The notes beneath the pieces were generated by a model. The model ran no database searches. It was not told where the DNA came from and saw only the letters and a program-made list of their open reading frames with translations. Shown piece by piece: positions 37,462 to 49,707 of a stretch of DNA of 64,000 nucleotides (position 1 is the first letter of the stretch; every line of letters starts with the position of its first letter). This stretch comes from Paragyromitra xinjiangensis (taxonomy: Eukaryota > Ascomycota > Pezizomycetes > Pezizales > Discinaceae). The translations under genes were made by a program, and so were the position numbers. The stretch is from the NCBI GenBank assembly GCA_038503065.1, contig JBCAMK010000002.1:248001-312000 (forward strand). The letters run 5' to 3'.

Positions 37462-37701
37462 ATGGAAGAAAACCTCTCAAGGAACCAACCGTCAATCTTC
37501 CCGGGTACGATAGGCCAACTACAAGCCTATTCTATGAACGAATCATGGAAATTTATATCGGATCGAACGGGGGAAACTCTACATGAACCTGAAAGCATCG
37601 ACAGTAGCTATGATCATTCTGAAAACTTTAGTTTCGTTCTATCATCCCAAATCGATAATAAAGGTATTATAAGCATCGATACTTTGTTTATGGCATGCTG
37701 A
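37462..37701 (+). CDS. orphan small ORF
   Basis: A 79-residue frame with a start in good context (GAGCCATGG). The product begins MEENLSRNQPSIFPGTIGQL and is hydrophilic with no recognised domain. It lies on the same strand and 115 bases after the previous orphan frame, so the two could be exons of one transcript, but I found no convincing splice pair. Confidence 0.22.
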   Translation: MEENLSRNQPSIFPGTIGQLQAYSMNESWKFISDRTGETLHEPESIDSSYDHSENFSFVLSSQIDNKGIISIDTLFMAC

Positions 37702-38597
37702 AGCCAGTTCGCGTTGGTATGCGCTCCGGCCGGGGCCACAATCTTAAGGACCAAGTTTGGCCCATAGAGCACCACCGCAGGTTACAGCGAGGGCGGTAGT
37801 AGGGCTTTGTAGTCCTATAGATATTTCAGCACTGTGAGAACAGAAACTATTATTCAGAGAGATGGTTACTCCCCTCGCCCTAACAGAAGGGTGGAAATAG
37901 AAACAGGCCGGTGGAAGTATCGAAGGAGCTGAAGGAGCTAAAACGAACTGAAGGAGAAGTAAGTTAAAGCCCCTTGGCTGCTCCAGGAGCTAATACTGGT
38001 GCCCCAGTACCACTGCATTAGCTCCCCAACAGCAAAGCAACACTTCTTGTCACACAGTGCAAGCGCCCTATGAGCATATGGAATGGAGAGGATCTGTAGT
38101 ACTATAAGGCAGATATTCTTATAAGAAAGTACCGGCACCCATAAAACAGTATTGTTCAGTCTGAACTACATATTCCTACAAGACGAGTATTTCTATAACT
38201 TGAATTGTCATACAGTGATTGTACTACACACTTTTACCTTGTTTATTTCCTTCTCTACTCTCGCACTTGTTAAATATTGTATCTTCATTCTTCAGGCTTT
38301 ATCGAGGGGCTTTAAGGTAGGGTGCGGTTTGTGAATAGGGGCTATGTTACATGTACTGTATGTATCGTTCCTAAAGAGACCGCACATACAATATATGCTT
38401 TATTTCGCTCAGACAGAGGATGTAGATACCTTTCTCCCTCAGACTAATCTTCCAATAATTAGCAAACCTAATCCCTAAACCCTTCTGATCTAGCAAAGGG
38501 CTGGGCACATCTCGACCTCGCAAAACATGCCCAATCAGTCTTTTTTTTCCTTGACTACCATTCGCTCAATTTTGCTTTTGAAATGGAGCACACGACG

Positions 38598-38631
38598 TTA
38601 GGACACTAGGACACCAGGACACCAGGGCACC
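38598..38631. repeat. short tandem repeat, four imperfect 8-9-bp units
   Basis: TAGGACAC, TAGGACACC, AGGACACC and AGGGCACC follow one another. This is a small degenerate minisatellite in the SEC31 3' flank. Confidence 0.65.
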
Positions 38632-38910
38632 GTAAACAATACCCATAAACATCTCGATTTCTTGTCTACAGGTAACCGAATAATTTAGAACACAATAGTG
38701 ATGCGACCGGACACAATACAGTAGAAAACTGTACATACAAGAACGAAAACATCAAACCAACGATCATCGCTTTTTCTAATCTGAAGCCAGCTAACAAGGA
38801 ACAGTAACAAGACAAGACAAGCCACCCGGCCATTTCCACACGTAACATTGTTTCTACCGATCACGCTAAAAAAATAATAATCTCTAGGTATTCCCCATAA
38901 TCAAGTCGAC

Positions 38911-41900
38911 CTACTCAGGCGTTGCCTTACTCATCTCTATCAACCGCTTCACACCCGTCATCCACACATTACATTCCGCAGTCCGATTCGTGACCAGGTC
39001 CACTTGAATCGTATGTGCGGTGGCATAGTCTTTACTCAATACAGCTGCAAAAAAAAGATCAATTAGTAAATAAGAAATGGTGTGAAAGGAAAGCAAAACG
39101 AACCTTGAGAGAGAGTCAACATAGCTTCCAAGGCTTCCGAGGAAAGCAAATCCTCGTTGTTTATATGGTCAAACAGAATATTCAAGCGTTTCTCGGTATC
39201 CTTAACCTGGCGTTGGAATGCCGGAGGCGCACGCTGCTTGACCCTTTCTAGATCTGCCGTCAAGAGCTCGTAGATAGGAACATACTGCGAGGGGATATGT
39301 GACCGGTCACCAGCGGGATATTTAGATGGTGGCGGGGCAGGTGTTGCAGATTTTGGCGGTGGCATAGTCTCTACCTGCTGAGCAACTGGACGAGACTGCG
39401 GGGGCAGGACACCACCTGGTGGAGGACCATAGTTATTAGGTGGTGGCGCGTTACCAGTAGGAGGTCCATATATATTAGGAGTCTGCTGTTGGGGCGTAGG
39501 AGCGTACGGAGAAGCTACAGGCGGCTGACCAAATGCAGATGGTGGAGGAGCATACTGGGGGCCCTGTGACACGCCTACAGCCCTACTGACGGCCGCGCCT
39601 TGGGGCGGCGGTGGAAGAGGTGCATTCTGACGCCCAGGAGGAACAGATCCTGGAGCGACAGGAGCAGGAGCATATCTCCCACCTGATGGCGGTGGTGCAG
39701 ATGGGGAGTATCCAGAAGTTGGAGGAGGGAAGCTTTGATTCGCTGGCGGCCCGTACGGTCCAGCTTGTTGGACAGCGGGTGATTGGGACCTAGAATGCTG
39801 CATGTGAGGTGGAGACTGAATCCTTTGCGGGGGTAGAGCATTTCTCGGGGGCGGCGCTGTCGGCGCTCTAGCTGGAGGTCCGCCTTGGAATTGCCCGCTG
39901 GGCATTGGCGGCGAGGACTGCGCGCCGGGAGCACCGAATGGTGAGATAGTGGATGCCGGTGTCGTAGACGGTGTAGCGCGACGAGGAGGCATCTTGACGA
40001 CATCAGGAGTATCATTCCAGTTACCAACTTCTTTCAAGCTTGCCCTAGACGGAGGAGGCACCGAGGCAGGTGGGGGGAATTGTCGCGGTGGGGGAGGCTG
40101 CTGGAACCCTGAAGGTTGGCCAAATTGCTGGTATCCGTAGGGTCCGGTGGTTGGCGTCTGTTGAGTTGGCTGACCGTAAGGGCTCGGTTTATATCCTTGG
40201 GCTACCGTTGAAGGAGTATAAGGACCAGGAGGGGCAACACCGGCAGGAGTATACGGCTTAGGTGCTGTAGCTCCAAGAGGAGTATATGGGTTTGGCGGAG
40301 CCTGTGGTTGATAGCTAGTCATTGGCTGCGCAGGTTGTATAGGTTGGTATGGAGATTTGGTAGCTTGGCGACCGTATACGTTAGTAATGGGTTGTTGCTG
40401 CGGCTGTGTTGGCTTCCCAGGCCGGGCTTGTATCGGAGCTGTTACGGCCACAACTCTCCCTGATGCTTCCTTCACACGGTTCCTTGCTACCGTAGCTGCA
40501 GGATAGTCGACGGGGAGTAGATTGAGGTATCTGCTAGCAACTTCCAGTTGGCCTTGCGAGGCAACAATATCCGCATACTCGCAATACTTCTCGTAAAGCG
40601 CTTGAAGTTTCCAGTTCGCAGATAGACCTTTTTCGTCATCCACAAACTTCACAGCTTCCCTGAAAACAGTGACCTTTTCAATAAAGTTTTGTAGGGAGCG
40701 TGCATGCACCGAGAAAGTAGAGCCTCCGTCAGTTTCTTGAAGGCCAGCCTGTTCGCTTTCTTGAAATTCCTCAATCCAAATGCCAACAACTTTCTCCAAC
40801 TTCGAACCTGCTAAATAGCAGAAAGCGGCGTATTTCCTAGCTTCCTTATCACCCTGCCCTTGCCTCAATTCATCCTCAAGGCGATCTCCCAAAGCTTCAG
40901 ATAGCTCCGGGAAATCCTTCTCATCCGCAAAAGTGCAAAGCGCAACCATGACCTCTTTCCAGTTCGCCAGATCCGCATTGTGGACAACATCCCACAAGTT
41001 CTTTCCGACGACAGAAGCCAAAATTCGAAGATAGTTCGGTCCTTTGACCTTGAAGTATGCCGTTTTCACCTTTTCGATACATTTCTCGCCTCCGCAAATA
41101 GCAAGCATGAAAGCATCCGAAATACGGCCCTCCTTTAGGCAAATATCTACAGCCTTATCAAACTGACCCAGAACAATTGCGTGAGTGATCCTCTTGTCTG
41201 CATCGGATTCCTCGCCTGTGAAGATTTGGAAAGGATTGTTTGTCTTGGCTCCATGGGTGGATTGGATTGAGGAAAGGTCGGCCAAAAAGTTTTCCGAATC
41301 AGCTCCAGAATCAGCAAAGAAAGAGGACAATCGTTTGTCCTTGCCGTCTGCAGTTCCTGAAGTCTCGCCATCTTCAACCCCCTCACCATTAGCCTCTGCC
41401 TTCTCTGCCTCGCTCTTAAGTTCGGCAAGCTCATCCTCGTTGAAGCCGAGATACCCGATGAGCTCCTTTCTAGTATTCTCCTTGAACAATGTCCTCAGGA
41501 CGTTCCAGTCTGCCTTCTCTTGATCCGTCTTGGCATCCTCCGCCCTTTCATCGCAGATGCTTACAAGATTTCCCTCCTTCAAAGCCTTTTCAAAGCTTTC
41601 CGTTGCAGTATTGACACCAGAATCAACCGCAAACGTTGAGATCTTGACAACAGAGTGAACCTTTTGCCCAGGCTGGGCTTCCAAAGGACTGAAACTAATC
41701 AACTTCCCACCAAACCCAAAAGAGGCACCCACAGGTACCTGAAGCCACTTGGGTGGTTGTTTAAGTGTAAATGATGAAGTTTGAGCATTGCTTGCCCTAC
41801 TGAAAAAATCATCGGCATCCCCGGCAGATCCCGGCACCTCCGCCGAGGCACTCGGATTTGTGTTCTGAAGGGTTTGGATAACGATCTTCCCGTCATACGA

Positions 41901-43096
41901 GGCGGTAGCTGAGAGACTTGGGTTCCGGGGGTTCCACTGGGTTTTGAAGGTCCAGTTGGTGACAGTAGGGAATTCGCCAAGCATTTCACCAGTCTGCGGA
42001 TTCCAGCAAATAGTTCTGTTATCCTTGCCGCAAGAGAGAAGCAAGTCAGTGTCCTGCTTACACCACGAAAGTGACAAAACGCCAGCCTGATGACCAGTGA
42101 GAGTCTACAACACTCAGTCAGCATCCATATTCCCATTTCCCGGGAATGATCACAAACCCTCTCCGGGGCATTTGAGTTTCTCAAATCCCATAGTTGGATA
42201 ACCGGATTAGTATCATCCAGAATAGCTGTAATCAATTTTGTTTGTTGTTCGGGGTGCCATTGAACCGAGCTAACAGCTTTTCGGTTGAACTTGTTCAACG
42301 TGAGCGACTCCTTCTTCGATTTCACGTCCCACACAGTCAGGAAACCCCCGCCTCCTCCGGTAACGAGGATGTGTGGAACATTCTTGTTCCAGTCCAAACA
42401 ATCGAAGTCATCCGCGCGAGCAGCCCTATTTCCTAGCAAGAAGGGATTCTCCGTATTATTAAGATCCCAGACATAGAGCTGTCAAACCGTGTCAGCGGTA
42501 ATGCTCAGACCAAGGGTTAGCGAGTATGAGTACCTCTCCCTTAGCGCCAGCGGTAGCGAGGAGTTCAGATTTGAAAGGGTTGAATTGAAGTGCCTTAATG
42601 GCCCCAGTATGTTTAGTTGTCCGCGAAATTAAAGAATCACTAAACAGCATATTAGTGAGCGACTATTGGGCGGGTGATCGGCTAGCGTACGGGCTCTGGC
42701 TGATTAAAGCATCAGCACTCCACAAATCCAGGGACCCATTTTCTAGAGCTCCGGCAATGATTCCCCTAGGTCTATCTGCCGATACCCTCCCCCAAGCAAT
42801 ATCATAGAACCTATAGATAGCCAGTTAGCCAGACTGTTATGAACTCTCTCCTGAGAAAATTCTCGGGGGTGTTCCAAATGAGACACGCACTTGCTATCAG
42901 TAGCGATAGACGCTACTGGTGAAAGTTCACCCCCACTTTGAGCATTTTCTAAATCAAGATCCCACAGCTCCAAGACAGTGTTATCAGAGAAATCGGCAGA
43001 CACAGCTCCAGCCTGGGTTCCGGTAGCAATGAATGGTGCAGCTTCGGGAGACCAAGCAAATGCGGCCGTCCGTTGGATATCTCGTATTCTGGCCAT
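38911..43096 (-). CDS. SEC31: COPII coat subunit SEC31
   Basis: Outer-coat protein of COPII vesicles that bud from the ER. It assembles with SEC13 and stimulates SAR1 GTP hydrolysis. Six exons on the minus strand (43096-42891, 42810-42691, 42639-42534, 42478-42158, 42104-39104, 39044-38911) give 1295 residues. The N-terminal ~340 residues form WD40 repeats ([87 protein letters not shown]). A helical ACE1-type solenoid follows. About residues 800-1170 are very rich in proline, glutamine, tyrosine and glycine, the SEC23-binding region. A short helical domain closes the protein ([16 protein letters not shown], then [16 protein letters not shown]). Length suits fungal Sec31. Four of the five introns lie in the WD40 part, so one exon holds 3 kb. 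Confidence 0.95.
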
Positions 43097-43554
43097 CTCT
43101 TAGATGCGCCCCCTTTCTAACAGGATTCGTAGATTCGTGAGGCCGAGCTTTTAGCGGTTCAATGGGCTTGCCAGTTGAAGTCGGCGGTATGACGTACAGA
43201 GACTAGTATAGGAACCGGATTGAAGATGATGATAGTGTTGTGAAGGAAGAATACGGGCAAAGTTGCAGAAAGTGATGATGGTGGGATGTCTAGGTGTTCT
43301 CCCCCTCGAGTCGCTGAGGACAGGTTGTGGGACACGAATGAGCTAAGGCATGTTGCGCCACGCATTGATGCGATGATGTGGCTAGTGCTACTATTTACAA
43401 CCCAAACCCCAATCATTGGAATTCAAATGAATGCTTTCCTCAGTACTTAGGTAGAATACATGTACTATGAATTAAGAAGTTAATCAAACAAAGGATACAC
43501 GTCCCGCGCATAGCTAATCTAGAGATATACGATGTATGTATGTTACGCCTAATC
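43097..43554. promoter_or_regulatory. SEC31 promoter region and TMEM135-like 3' flank
   Basis: Intergenic 458 bases. One TACATGTA lies at 43457-43464. No gene seen. Confidence 0.45.
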
Positions 43555-45387
43555 TTACTCTGCTACTACTCTTTGTAATAGCTTTCCAAAAACACCTCTA
43601 ACCCTTGCTGGATTCTCTTTCAGGGTTGTATAGACTATCCCACTACTCAATGCAAAGACCAAAGTTTCCACCCAAAGGTACTACACGGTCATTGTGATTA
43701 GCGAAAACAAATATAGGTAAGATCTAGAAGCACTTACATCTCTACTGTACTTGCGAGGAAAGAATGTCGCAAGGGCCTTCGGAGCAACAAAAACGCCAAC
43801 CTCTACCCGGCGATGAATAGGCTCTATTAAAATACTCCACCCACAAGCCAAGCTCCCAACCCTTATACAGCAGTTGTCTAGGTGGATCTGATCCACACCG
43901 GGAAGAATGTACGGCCCTAATCTTGTCCTCGTCAAACAGATGGCGTACCAAAAACTACCAACGTATGATCCAAGGAATGCAGCCGATTTCGCCGAATCTG
44001 CAACCGCTCTCAGGAATGCATTCACACTGGGCTTACGTATCCGGACAAGAAAATTTAGCCCCAAATACATAATGAATCCAGCCTTCCACGCCTTCCAGAA
44101 CCTGTGGATGGCATGAGCTTCGCAGCTGGGAGAATAACCTCCATGCACTATCTATAGATTGACGAACGAGTCCCTGTTAAAACCCAGGTTTCGAACTGAC
44201 GTAAAACGTGCGTGGGGTAACTCCGGTATCTTTACGTACCTGACAAGGGACCGGTTTCGTCACAGCAGGATCCCCCCACACCCTTGGAAGACCTAAATCC
44301 TCACACATGGACCCCAGCAACGGCGCTTGGCCTGTGTCCTTACCGTAGATAAATTCGCCAGATTTTATCCGGCGCAACGTCTCTATCAACCGACTATCGG
44401 CATCTGCTATTTCGGTAATCCATTTGTTGTACGACCTTCGATGATGTATCCGTCAGCCCAGGATTTTCCTGAACCTGGCTCAAAAAGCAACCCGAAGAAA
44501 TAGAAACGCCTAATACTCACGCAGGAAGCCTATCTGGCAGATAGAACCATGAATACATGATAACCGCGGCACTCAGAGAAAACACGGCTGCATCCGCAGT
44601 TGAACCTAGCTTGGTTTCAAACTTCGTAAACTTGCCAGATGCAACTCTATGAGCTTTTCTCCTCGCCCACAATTCCCCAATTACCACATCCAGAGCTTTA
44701 ACGACAGCGAAAAACGTCAAATCCAATGTCCTCCCGGCTTGTTCCGGCTTGTTACGACTATTCAATAGTTGCAAAGCTCCAGCAGCTGATGTAGAGGAAG
44801 CCAGAAACGTCGCCATTTTAGTCCTATTGCGAACAATCGCCGGCCCCAAACCCAACGTCTCGGGAGCATGGCTAGCAAGCCCTAGCAATTTATCAAACAA
44901 TGGCTGTAAAACATGCCAACCTCCGATCGTGATACCGCAGAATGCAGGGAATCGGTGGAGTTCGAAGGATTTCCTCAAAATTTCTAGAATCTAAATCCTT
45001 GTAACAAGGCACAGATTAAACCGTGGTATCAGACCATGATCAACTTAGATTTACCGAGTTTGATGATGTGGGAGAGAAACAAAAAAAATGGAACAGGGAA
45101 GTACTTGTACTTACTGCAGGTGAACCATCACGATTCCTGTTGCTGCGTTTCCGCTTTGCCTTTGATAGCAGGAGACTAAACAGCCGAGGGCTTAGATAGG
45201 ACAGAAATCCAAGACCATATGCTCGTAAAAATCTAGAGGGTGTCGTCAAAAAATCGTTGAGATCAGCAACGGCGTCTAATTCATATCTTGCGATGCAAGA
45301 TGTAACAGGGATATAGAGGAGGTTTACTAACGGACGAAGAAAACCGTGGTCCAGACGCTTCAATTCCTGCGGGCGTATGACACCCAT
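43555..45387 (-). CDS. TMEM135-like integral membrane protein
   Basis: Exons on the minus strand are 45387-45115, 44990-44521, 44435-44240, 44151-43738 and 43680-43555, giving 492 residues. TMEM135 relatives are peroxisomal or mitochondrial membrane proteins linked to organelle dynamics and lipid handling; the exact fungal role is not known to me. Supporting segments are RFPAFCGITIGGW, SYNKWITEIADADSRLIETL, SGEFIYGKDTGQAPLLGSMC, IVHGGYSPSCEAHAIHRFWK and HRRVEVGVFVAPKALATFF, which match the conserved cysteine/histidine and RRxE...VAPKAL patterns of the family. Several hydrophobic stretches are present. The frame is open 16 codons further upstream to an ATG at 45435; I prefer 45387 (MGVIRPQELKRLDHG). 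The first intron (124 nt) uses the acceptor before ILEILRKSFEL. Confidence 0.82.
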
Positions 45388-47677
45388 TTTATTTATTTTT
45401 TTTCTTCCGTCGAAAAATAGCCCGTAATTCTTCAAAAGTACATGACCGGAACTGTTCTTAATATTCTAATTTTCTTCAATGTCCTGTCGCGTAATCGCCG
45501 CGGCAGCTCGTGATATTGATATCGCACAGGGTTCAAACCAGCGACGCACTACGACAAACGAGTGGAGCAAAGTCCAACCGACCCAATAATCTTGATAAAC
45601 ACAGATGGAGCTGGGGACTGCATACGAGCGTGGAACTAACGGCGAGAGGAATGGCAGACAGGTCGCGAGGTGTTCCGAGAAAGGGAAGAAGAGGGAGCAA
45701 GCTTGGAGCGTGGAGTCTAGCGGCCGCGTTGATGTGCGGCGCTTGCGCCGCATAGATGTAGCGAACAGGGGTTGCTACGGCCTGGGCGGCGTCGAAATAG
45801 GGTTGTCCAATGATATTTAGTCAATGTCTATCATGACCACCCATCTCCTGTGGTATCAACCTTCCGATAAGTATTTTATTTTAGGAAGCTATTAAAGATA
45901 GACACCATTCGGGTGTCGAGATTCCTTCCCGATGGCTTGCCTATTTAGAAATTCATTTTTAGGAATCACCTATCGGTTGTGGCTGTGAAACAAAACCCAG
46001 AAAGTGTGGAGAAGAAGCGCAATCGAAGGAATTTTCGAACGTTATGAAACGAATAGAGCTTCGGTAAATGAGAGAGAGCGAGATGGGGGCTATCTGGCAA
46101 TTAACAGGCATGGCCCGGGCGTCTATGCACCTTCTAGGATTCTAGATACTCCCGTCACACTCAACTCTACCGGGTATCTCTGTCGCTGCCCAAAAGTTAA
46201 TAAATTATTAAAGGCGAGCACTCTATATTGCTCGCAGATTCCAAATATGATAGCCGAGAATCCATTTCGTTTTCCTTGGCAGGCCAGATTAGTTTTTACC
46301 ACTTTTGCTCCGGCAGACAGACAGACCTCGTGTATCCACTACGCACGGCAATAATAAGAGCCATCAAATTCTAAGCAAATAAAATCCCCGGCAATCATCA
46401 CCTAGAGTAATGCCCCACAATATGTCTCTCGAACCTTACTCGACTCCAGATGTGATACATAGCCACAACACATAGCAAGAAGGGCCCCCTCCCCGAAATC
46501 CCGAAAGGATAAACATCCGCAAGGTTGAAAGGATCTGCCTCGAAGATCATACGTAACCCCGTACGCAGCAGACGGGAATAAGTTTAACCAGCGGCCAAAC
46601 CAAAACCGAGCTTACCCGAATACGGATCCCTGAAGTATAAGATGATATTCTAACACAGCCCACCTAAACCCAGCCATCCTTTAGACAAAAAAAGTTGGAT
46701 GAACTTTCTATATGCGCAATGATATGAGTAATTAAGAAATGAAGTAGATATTCAACGTCATCTAATTCTCAAGGATAGTGCGCAAAACTGCCGGGGATTC
46801 GGAACGTTTTCTCATCAACCTGTAAGAGCTAAGACCAGAGGCAAAGTGGGGCATCTAGCGAGCTCACCGGAGTAAACCAACCCAGAATTCCGAATGTCAA
46901 TCGAAGTGTTCTTCGTGATATCAGTTGCCGCCGATAGCGGAACCAAATCCCTTGCAGCAATCCATAAGAAATTGATTAGAAACGCCAACCTACTGGATAC
47001 TAGTAAGAGGGCTACCAGGAGGCGTAGAGCCTCTCAGCTTAGTAAGGAAGATATTTCCCAGATATAGGTATTCTAGATGGAGCTTCTAGCCTAGTAGCTT
47101 CGAAAAAATGAGCTTTTCGTCCCTAAAGTGAAGAATTTGAAATGACAGTATCTAATCTAGCTCAATTAGTAAGCCACCCAACTAAGCCATCACAAATGTA
47201 ACCACATTTGACACCCGCAGAAGAGTATCACAAATAGAGCGTACCTGTGCAAAGATAAAACCCTAAGTCGTAGCAGCTCAATGATGCGTGAGGGCAGGAG
47301 GGTAGAAGAGAGTTGAAATGATTGAAATTTAAGCAAATATACGGAATATTCCGTGTCTCACGCGGCAACCCTGTCAATTGACGTCATACGGAACTGGAAC
47401 CATCATACGACGATACTTTACTCCTCTCTTTAGGATCTGAGGACAACAGATACTTTGCAGTGTGGTTTTCAGGTAGATTTCATACAACCACAGAAGAACC
47501 CACAAGACTCTTCTACGTGGAGACTGCCAATTCTGGAGTCTTAGTCTTTAGAAGCATAGAGCTAGAAATACAGCCTCACTCAAAGCTATGCTTATAATTG
47601 CAGTACTAGTCAATTCTATGTACATGGCTTTTACCAATTCCCCCGTTGCACGCATCTATTTCTTGGTATGTTCCTAA

Positions 47678-47869
47678 ACGTGCTCGGCAGAACTCAGGGA
47701 CGATTTTCTCGAGGCTAACCAGAAGGCCGTGCAAGAGGCTGCTGGGGTCTTTGTGGGAGCACTCAGCCGAGAAGCAGCTCAAAAGCTCCTCGGAGAATTA
47801 TCCAAATTCCCTAAGCAAACTGTCGAAACTCTTGGAGAGTTCTTAGGAGCAATGGATCCTACTGAGTAG
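47678..47869 (+). pseudogene. coding-like remnant or terminal exon, amphipathic helix
   Basis: A frame without ATG runs from just after a stop (47675) to TAG at 47867. From 47687 it reads as a strongly amphipathic protein (AELRDDFLEANQKAVQEAAG ... FVGALSREAAQKLLGELSKF, ending EFLGAMDPTE). A branch-like CTAAAC and acceptor GGCAG (to 47690) stand directly before it, as for a terminal exon, but no acceptable upstream donor is evident: the nearest GTATGT would give a 25-nt intron. It is either the last exon of an unmodelled gene or a decayed copy. Family unknown. Confidence 0.35.
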
Positions 47870-48286
47870 GCTGTGGACAGTTCCTAGGGCGGAGTCTCGG
47901 AGGCTGGCCACGACGTGGCCTGTATCAACAAGTTAGGGAGCCGTAGCTAGCAGGAAAAGAGAACAGAAAGGAGGATCCGCCGGAGCCCGAGGGATGCTTG
48001 ATATGAATAGGGTAACTATGACATCACTCATCCAAGAGATACCTGAAGACACGGAAAATATGAGTTCCGGAAGAGCTTTGTGGAGGCTTCGGGCACGCAG
48101 GCACCGGCCGGGGCACAGACTCCTTTTCTTAATAAGTATTCTAGGGGTTTTTTTCAATATTTCAGGCAGATTGGTTTGTGGACTGTGGCGCCAAATGAAA
48201 CGGCATATTGGCGCTGACTAGCTAAAGCGCACGTTGTAGAGCCGCGTGCTGTGGAACCACACACCAGGAAAAGTATGCATAAGCTG

Positions 48287-48988
48287 TCAGTTCCGACGAA
48301 TTGCCAATAGGCCGTCAGAAGAGAGCTCAGGACTGCTTGGTGCCATAGGTTCGAGGTGATGGGAACTTGAAACGAAACTTTGAATCTCCTTGCAGCCGTT
48401 AATATCCCGTTCTGGCTGCTCTTGCTCTTTCACTGCACTTTTAAGGGTATACAGGCTAGACGTACCATGCACGATCGCATGCTTGATTATGTGCATCTTT
48501 TGGCGGACAGGCAGCCAGGTACCAAGAAGTGAGGGGAAACGGTGGCTGGGTAAAGGGGCTTGCTTTGCTTGCTCCTGTGTCGAGATGAGCACACCATCTG
48601 CAGGAAAGCTATTTGACGGTGAAATTGAGAAAAAACTGTGGTAGGTACAGGTACCTACCAGTGGAGCAAGGTACTGTACCCAGCCAAGTACTGAGGACAG
48701 AAAGAAGGAGGAGGGACCAGCAAGGAACCCGAGGGACAGACCCCAGCGTGTAGCCGTTACACGATGCACGTGAAGAGCAAGGATGAACACCTGCCGCTGC
48801 CAGCTTTGAGCAACACCAAAACGGCGAGCCCCAACTGCGCCCGAGCGAATGCGGTACTTGTCCCTTGGCCCCCGTTCCTCAACCCCTCTACCGTCATTCT
48901 CAGGCACGCATAATCGCACGTCCCATGTAAACGGCGAAACAAGGTGTTTTCGGAGGACAAAAAAATTAGAGGAGTTTAAACAGGTCAA
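48287..48988 (-). other. long orphan reading frame
   Basis: A 234-codon stop-free frame on the minus strand. It has no recognised domain. The only start near its 5' end is a TTG, and the region overlaps other long frames in a GC-richer tract upstream of the bHLH gene. It may be promoter sequence of a regulator with few stops by composition. Confidence 0.2.
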
Positions 48989-49707
48989 AAAGGACTAGTT
49001 TCCCGCAGCAGTTGGATGAGAGAAATGCTGGAGGTTGAGGCAGAGACAATCATCCAAGACAGTTCAAGACAGTTCAAGACACAGTGAAATCGGACTCGGC
49101 CCAGATCAAATTGACAATATCGATTTTACGGGATTTCTGGCCATCAGGCGACCATCCAGCCACTCAGCATCGATCACTTTCTGCGCGATCCATCTGTCCG
49201 GGACCTCCCACCGACTTGTCATTTCCACCGTTCCACTAGAACGCGAGGACGTCATTGTTCACAAGATCAGGAGGAGAGAGGGAAGGGAGAGTAGATACGA
49301 GAGATAAAAGACAGCCACAAGAGAAGAGGAGAAGAAACAAGCAGCCTTGTTTGTGTGCAACCGTCTTCAACAGTAAATACAGGAAGTCTAGAACGAGATA
49401 GTGGGGGAAGGCAGCAAGCATAGCATAAGCCAGCAGCAGAGCAGCAGCAGCAACCATCAGAGACAAAGCCCAATTCCACCCCATATCCATCCTCTGCTCT
49501 CGTAGACAGACAGACAGACGCGGACCGAATAGTGCGTACCGGTCTTGCCTCCGCAACACACCACTCCGTATCCGTCTCACCCTTCCCCACATTGCGGAGA
49601 AAAAGGAGGATAATTCCCACTCCCTGTTGCCCGCTAGCACGCCAACGCGCTGCCTCATCTTCGTTTACCCATCCATCATCCATCGCCTTGCTCTGAAATC
49701 CTCCCAA

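Larger units (their letters stand above)
35314..38910. other. gene-poor stretch of 3.6 kb
   Basis: Upstream of the ARMH3-like gene and downstream of SEC31. It contains a 46-bp imperfect duplication (36590), a short 8-9-bp repeat (38598), two TATAAAA boxes (36976 and 37055) and several orphan reading frames on the + strand (35684, 35743, 37122 and 37462). None of these frames has a recognisable domain. Confidence 0.45.
45388..49707. other. gene-poor stretch of 4.3 kb
   Basis: It includes the upstream region of the TMEM135-like gene, a coding-like remnant at 47.38-47.87 kb and a GC-richer segment (48.3-49.7 kb) with long overlapping frames on the minus strand. It ends in a C/T-rich leader upstream of the bHLH gene, with small (GCA)n and (AGAC)n runs near 49.43-49.52 kb. 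No gene of known family was found. Confidence 0.45.

Noticed and set aside
45388..45435. In-frame upstream start for the TMEM135-like protein (MKNYGLFFDGRKKINK)
   Set aside because: It adds 16 residues not expected from the family. The downstream ATG is preferred, though either is possible.
45525..45560. B-box-like GGGTTCAAACC suggesting a second tRNA
   Set aside because: The flanking bases do not pair as a T stem on either strand, and no A box is placed correctly.
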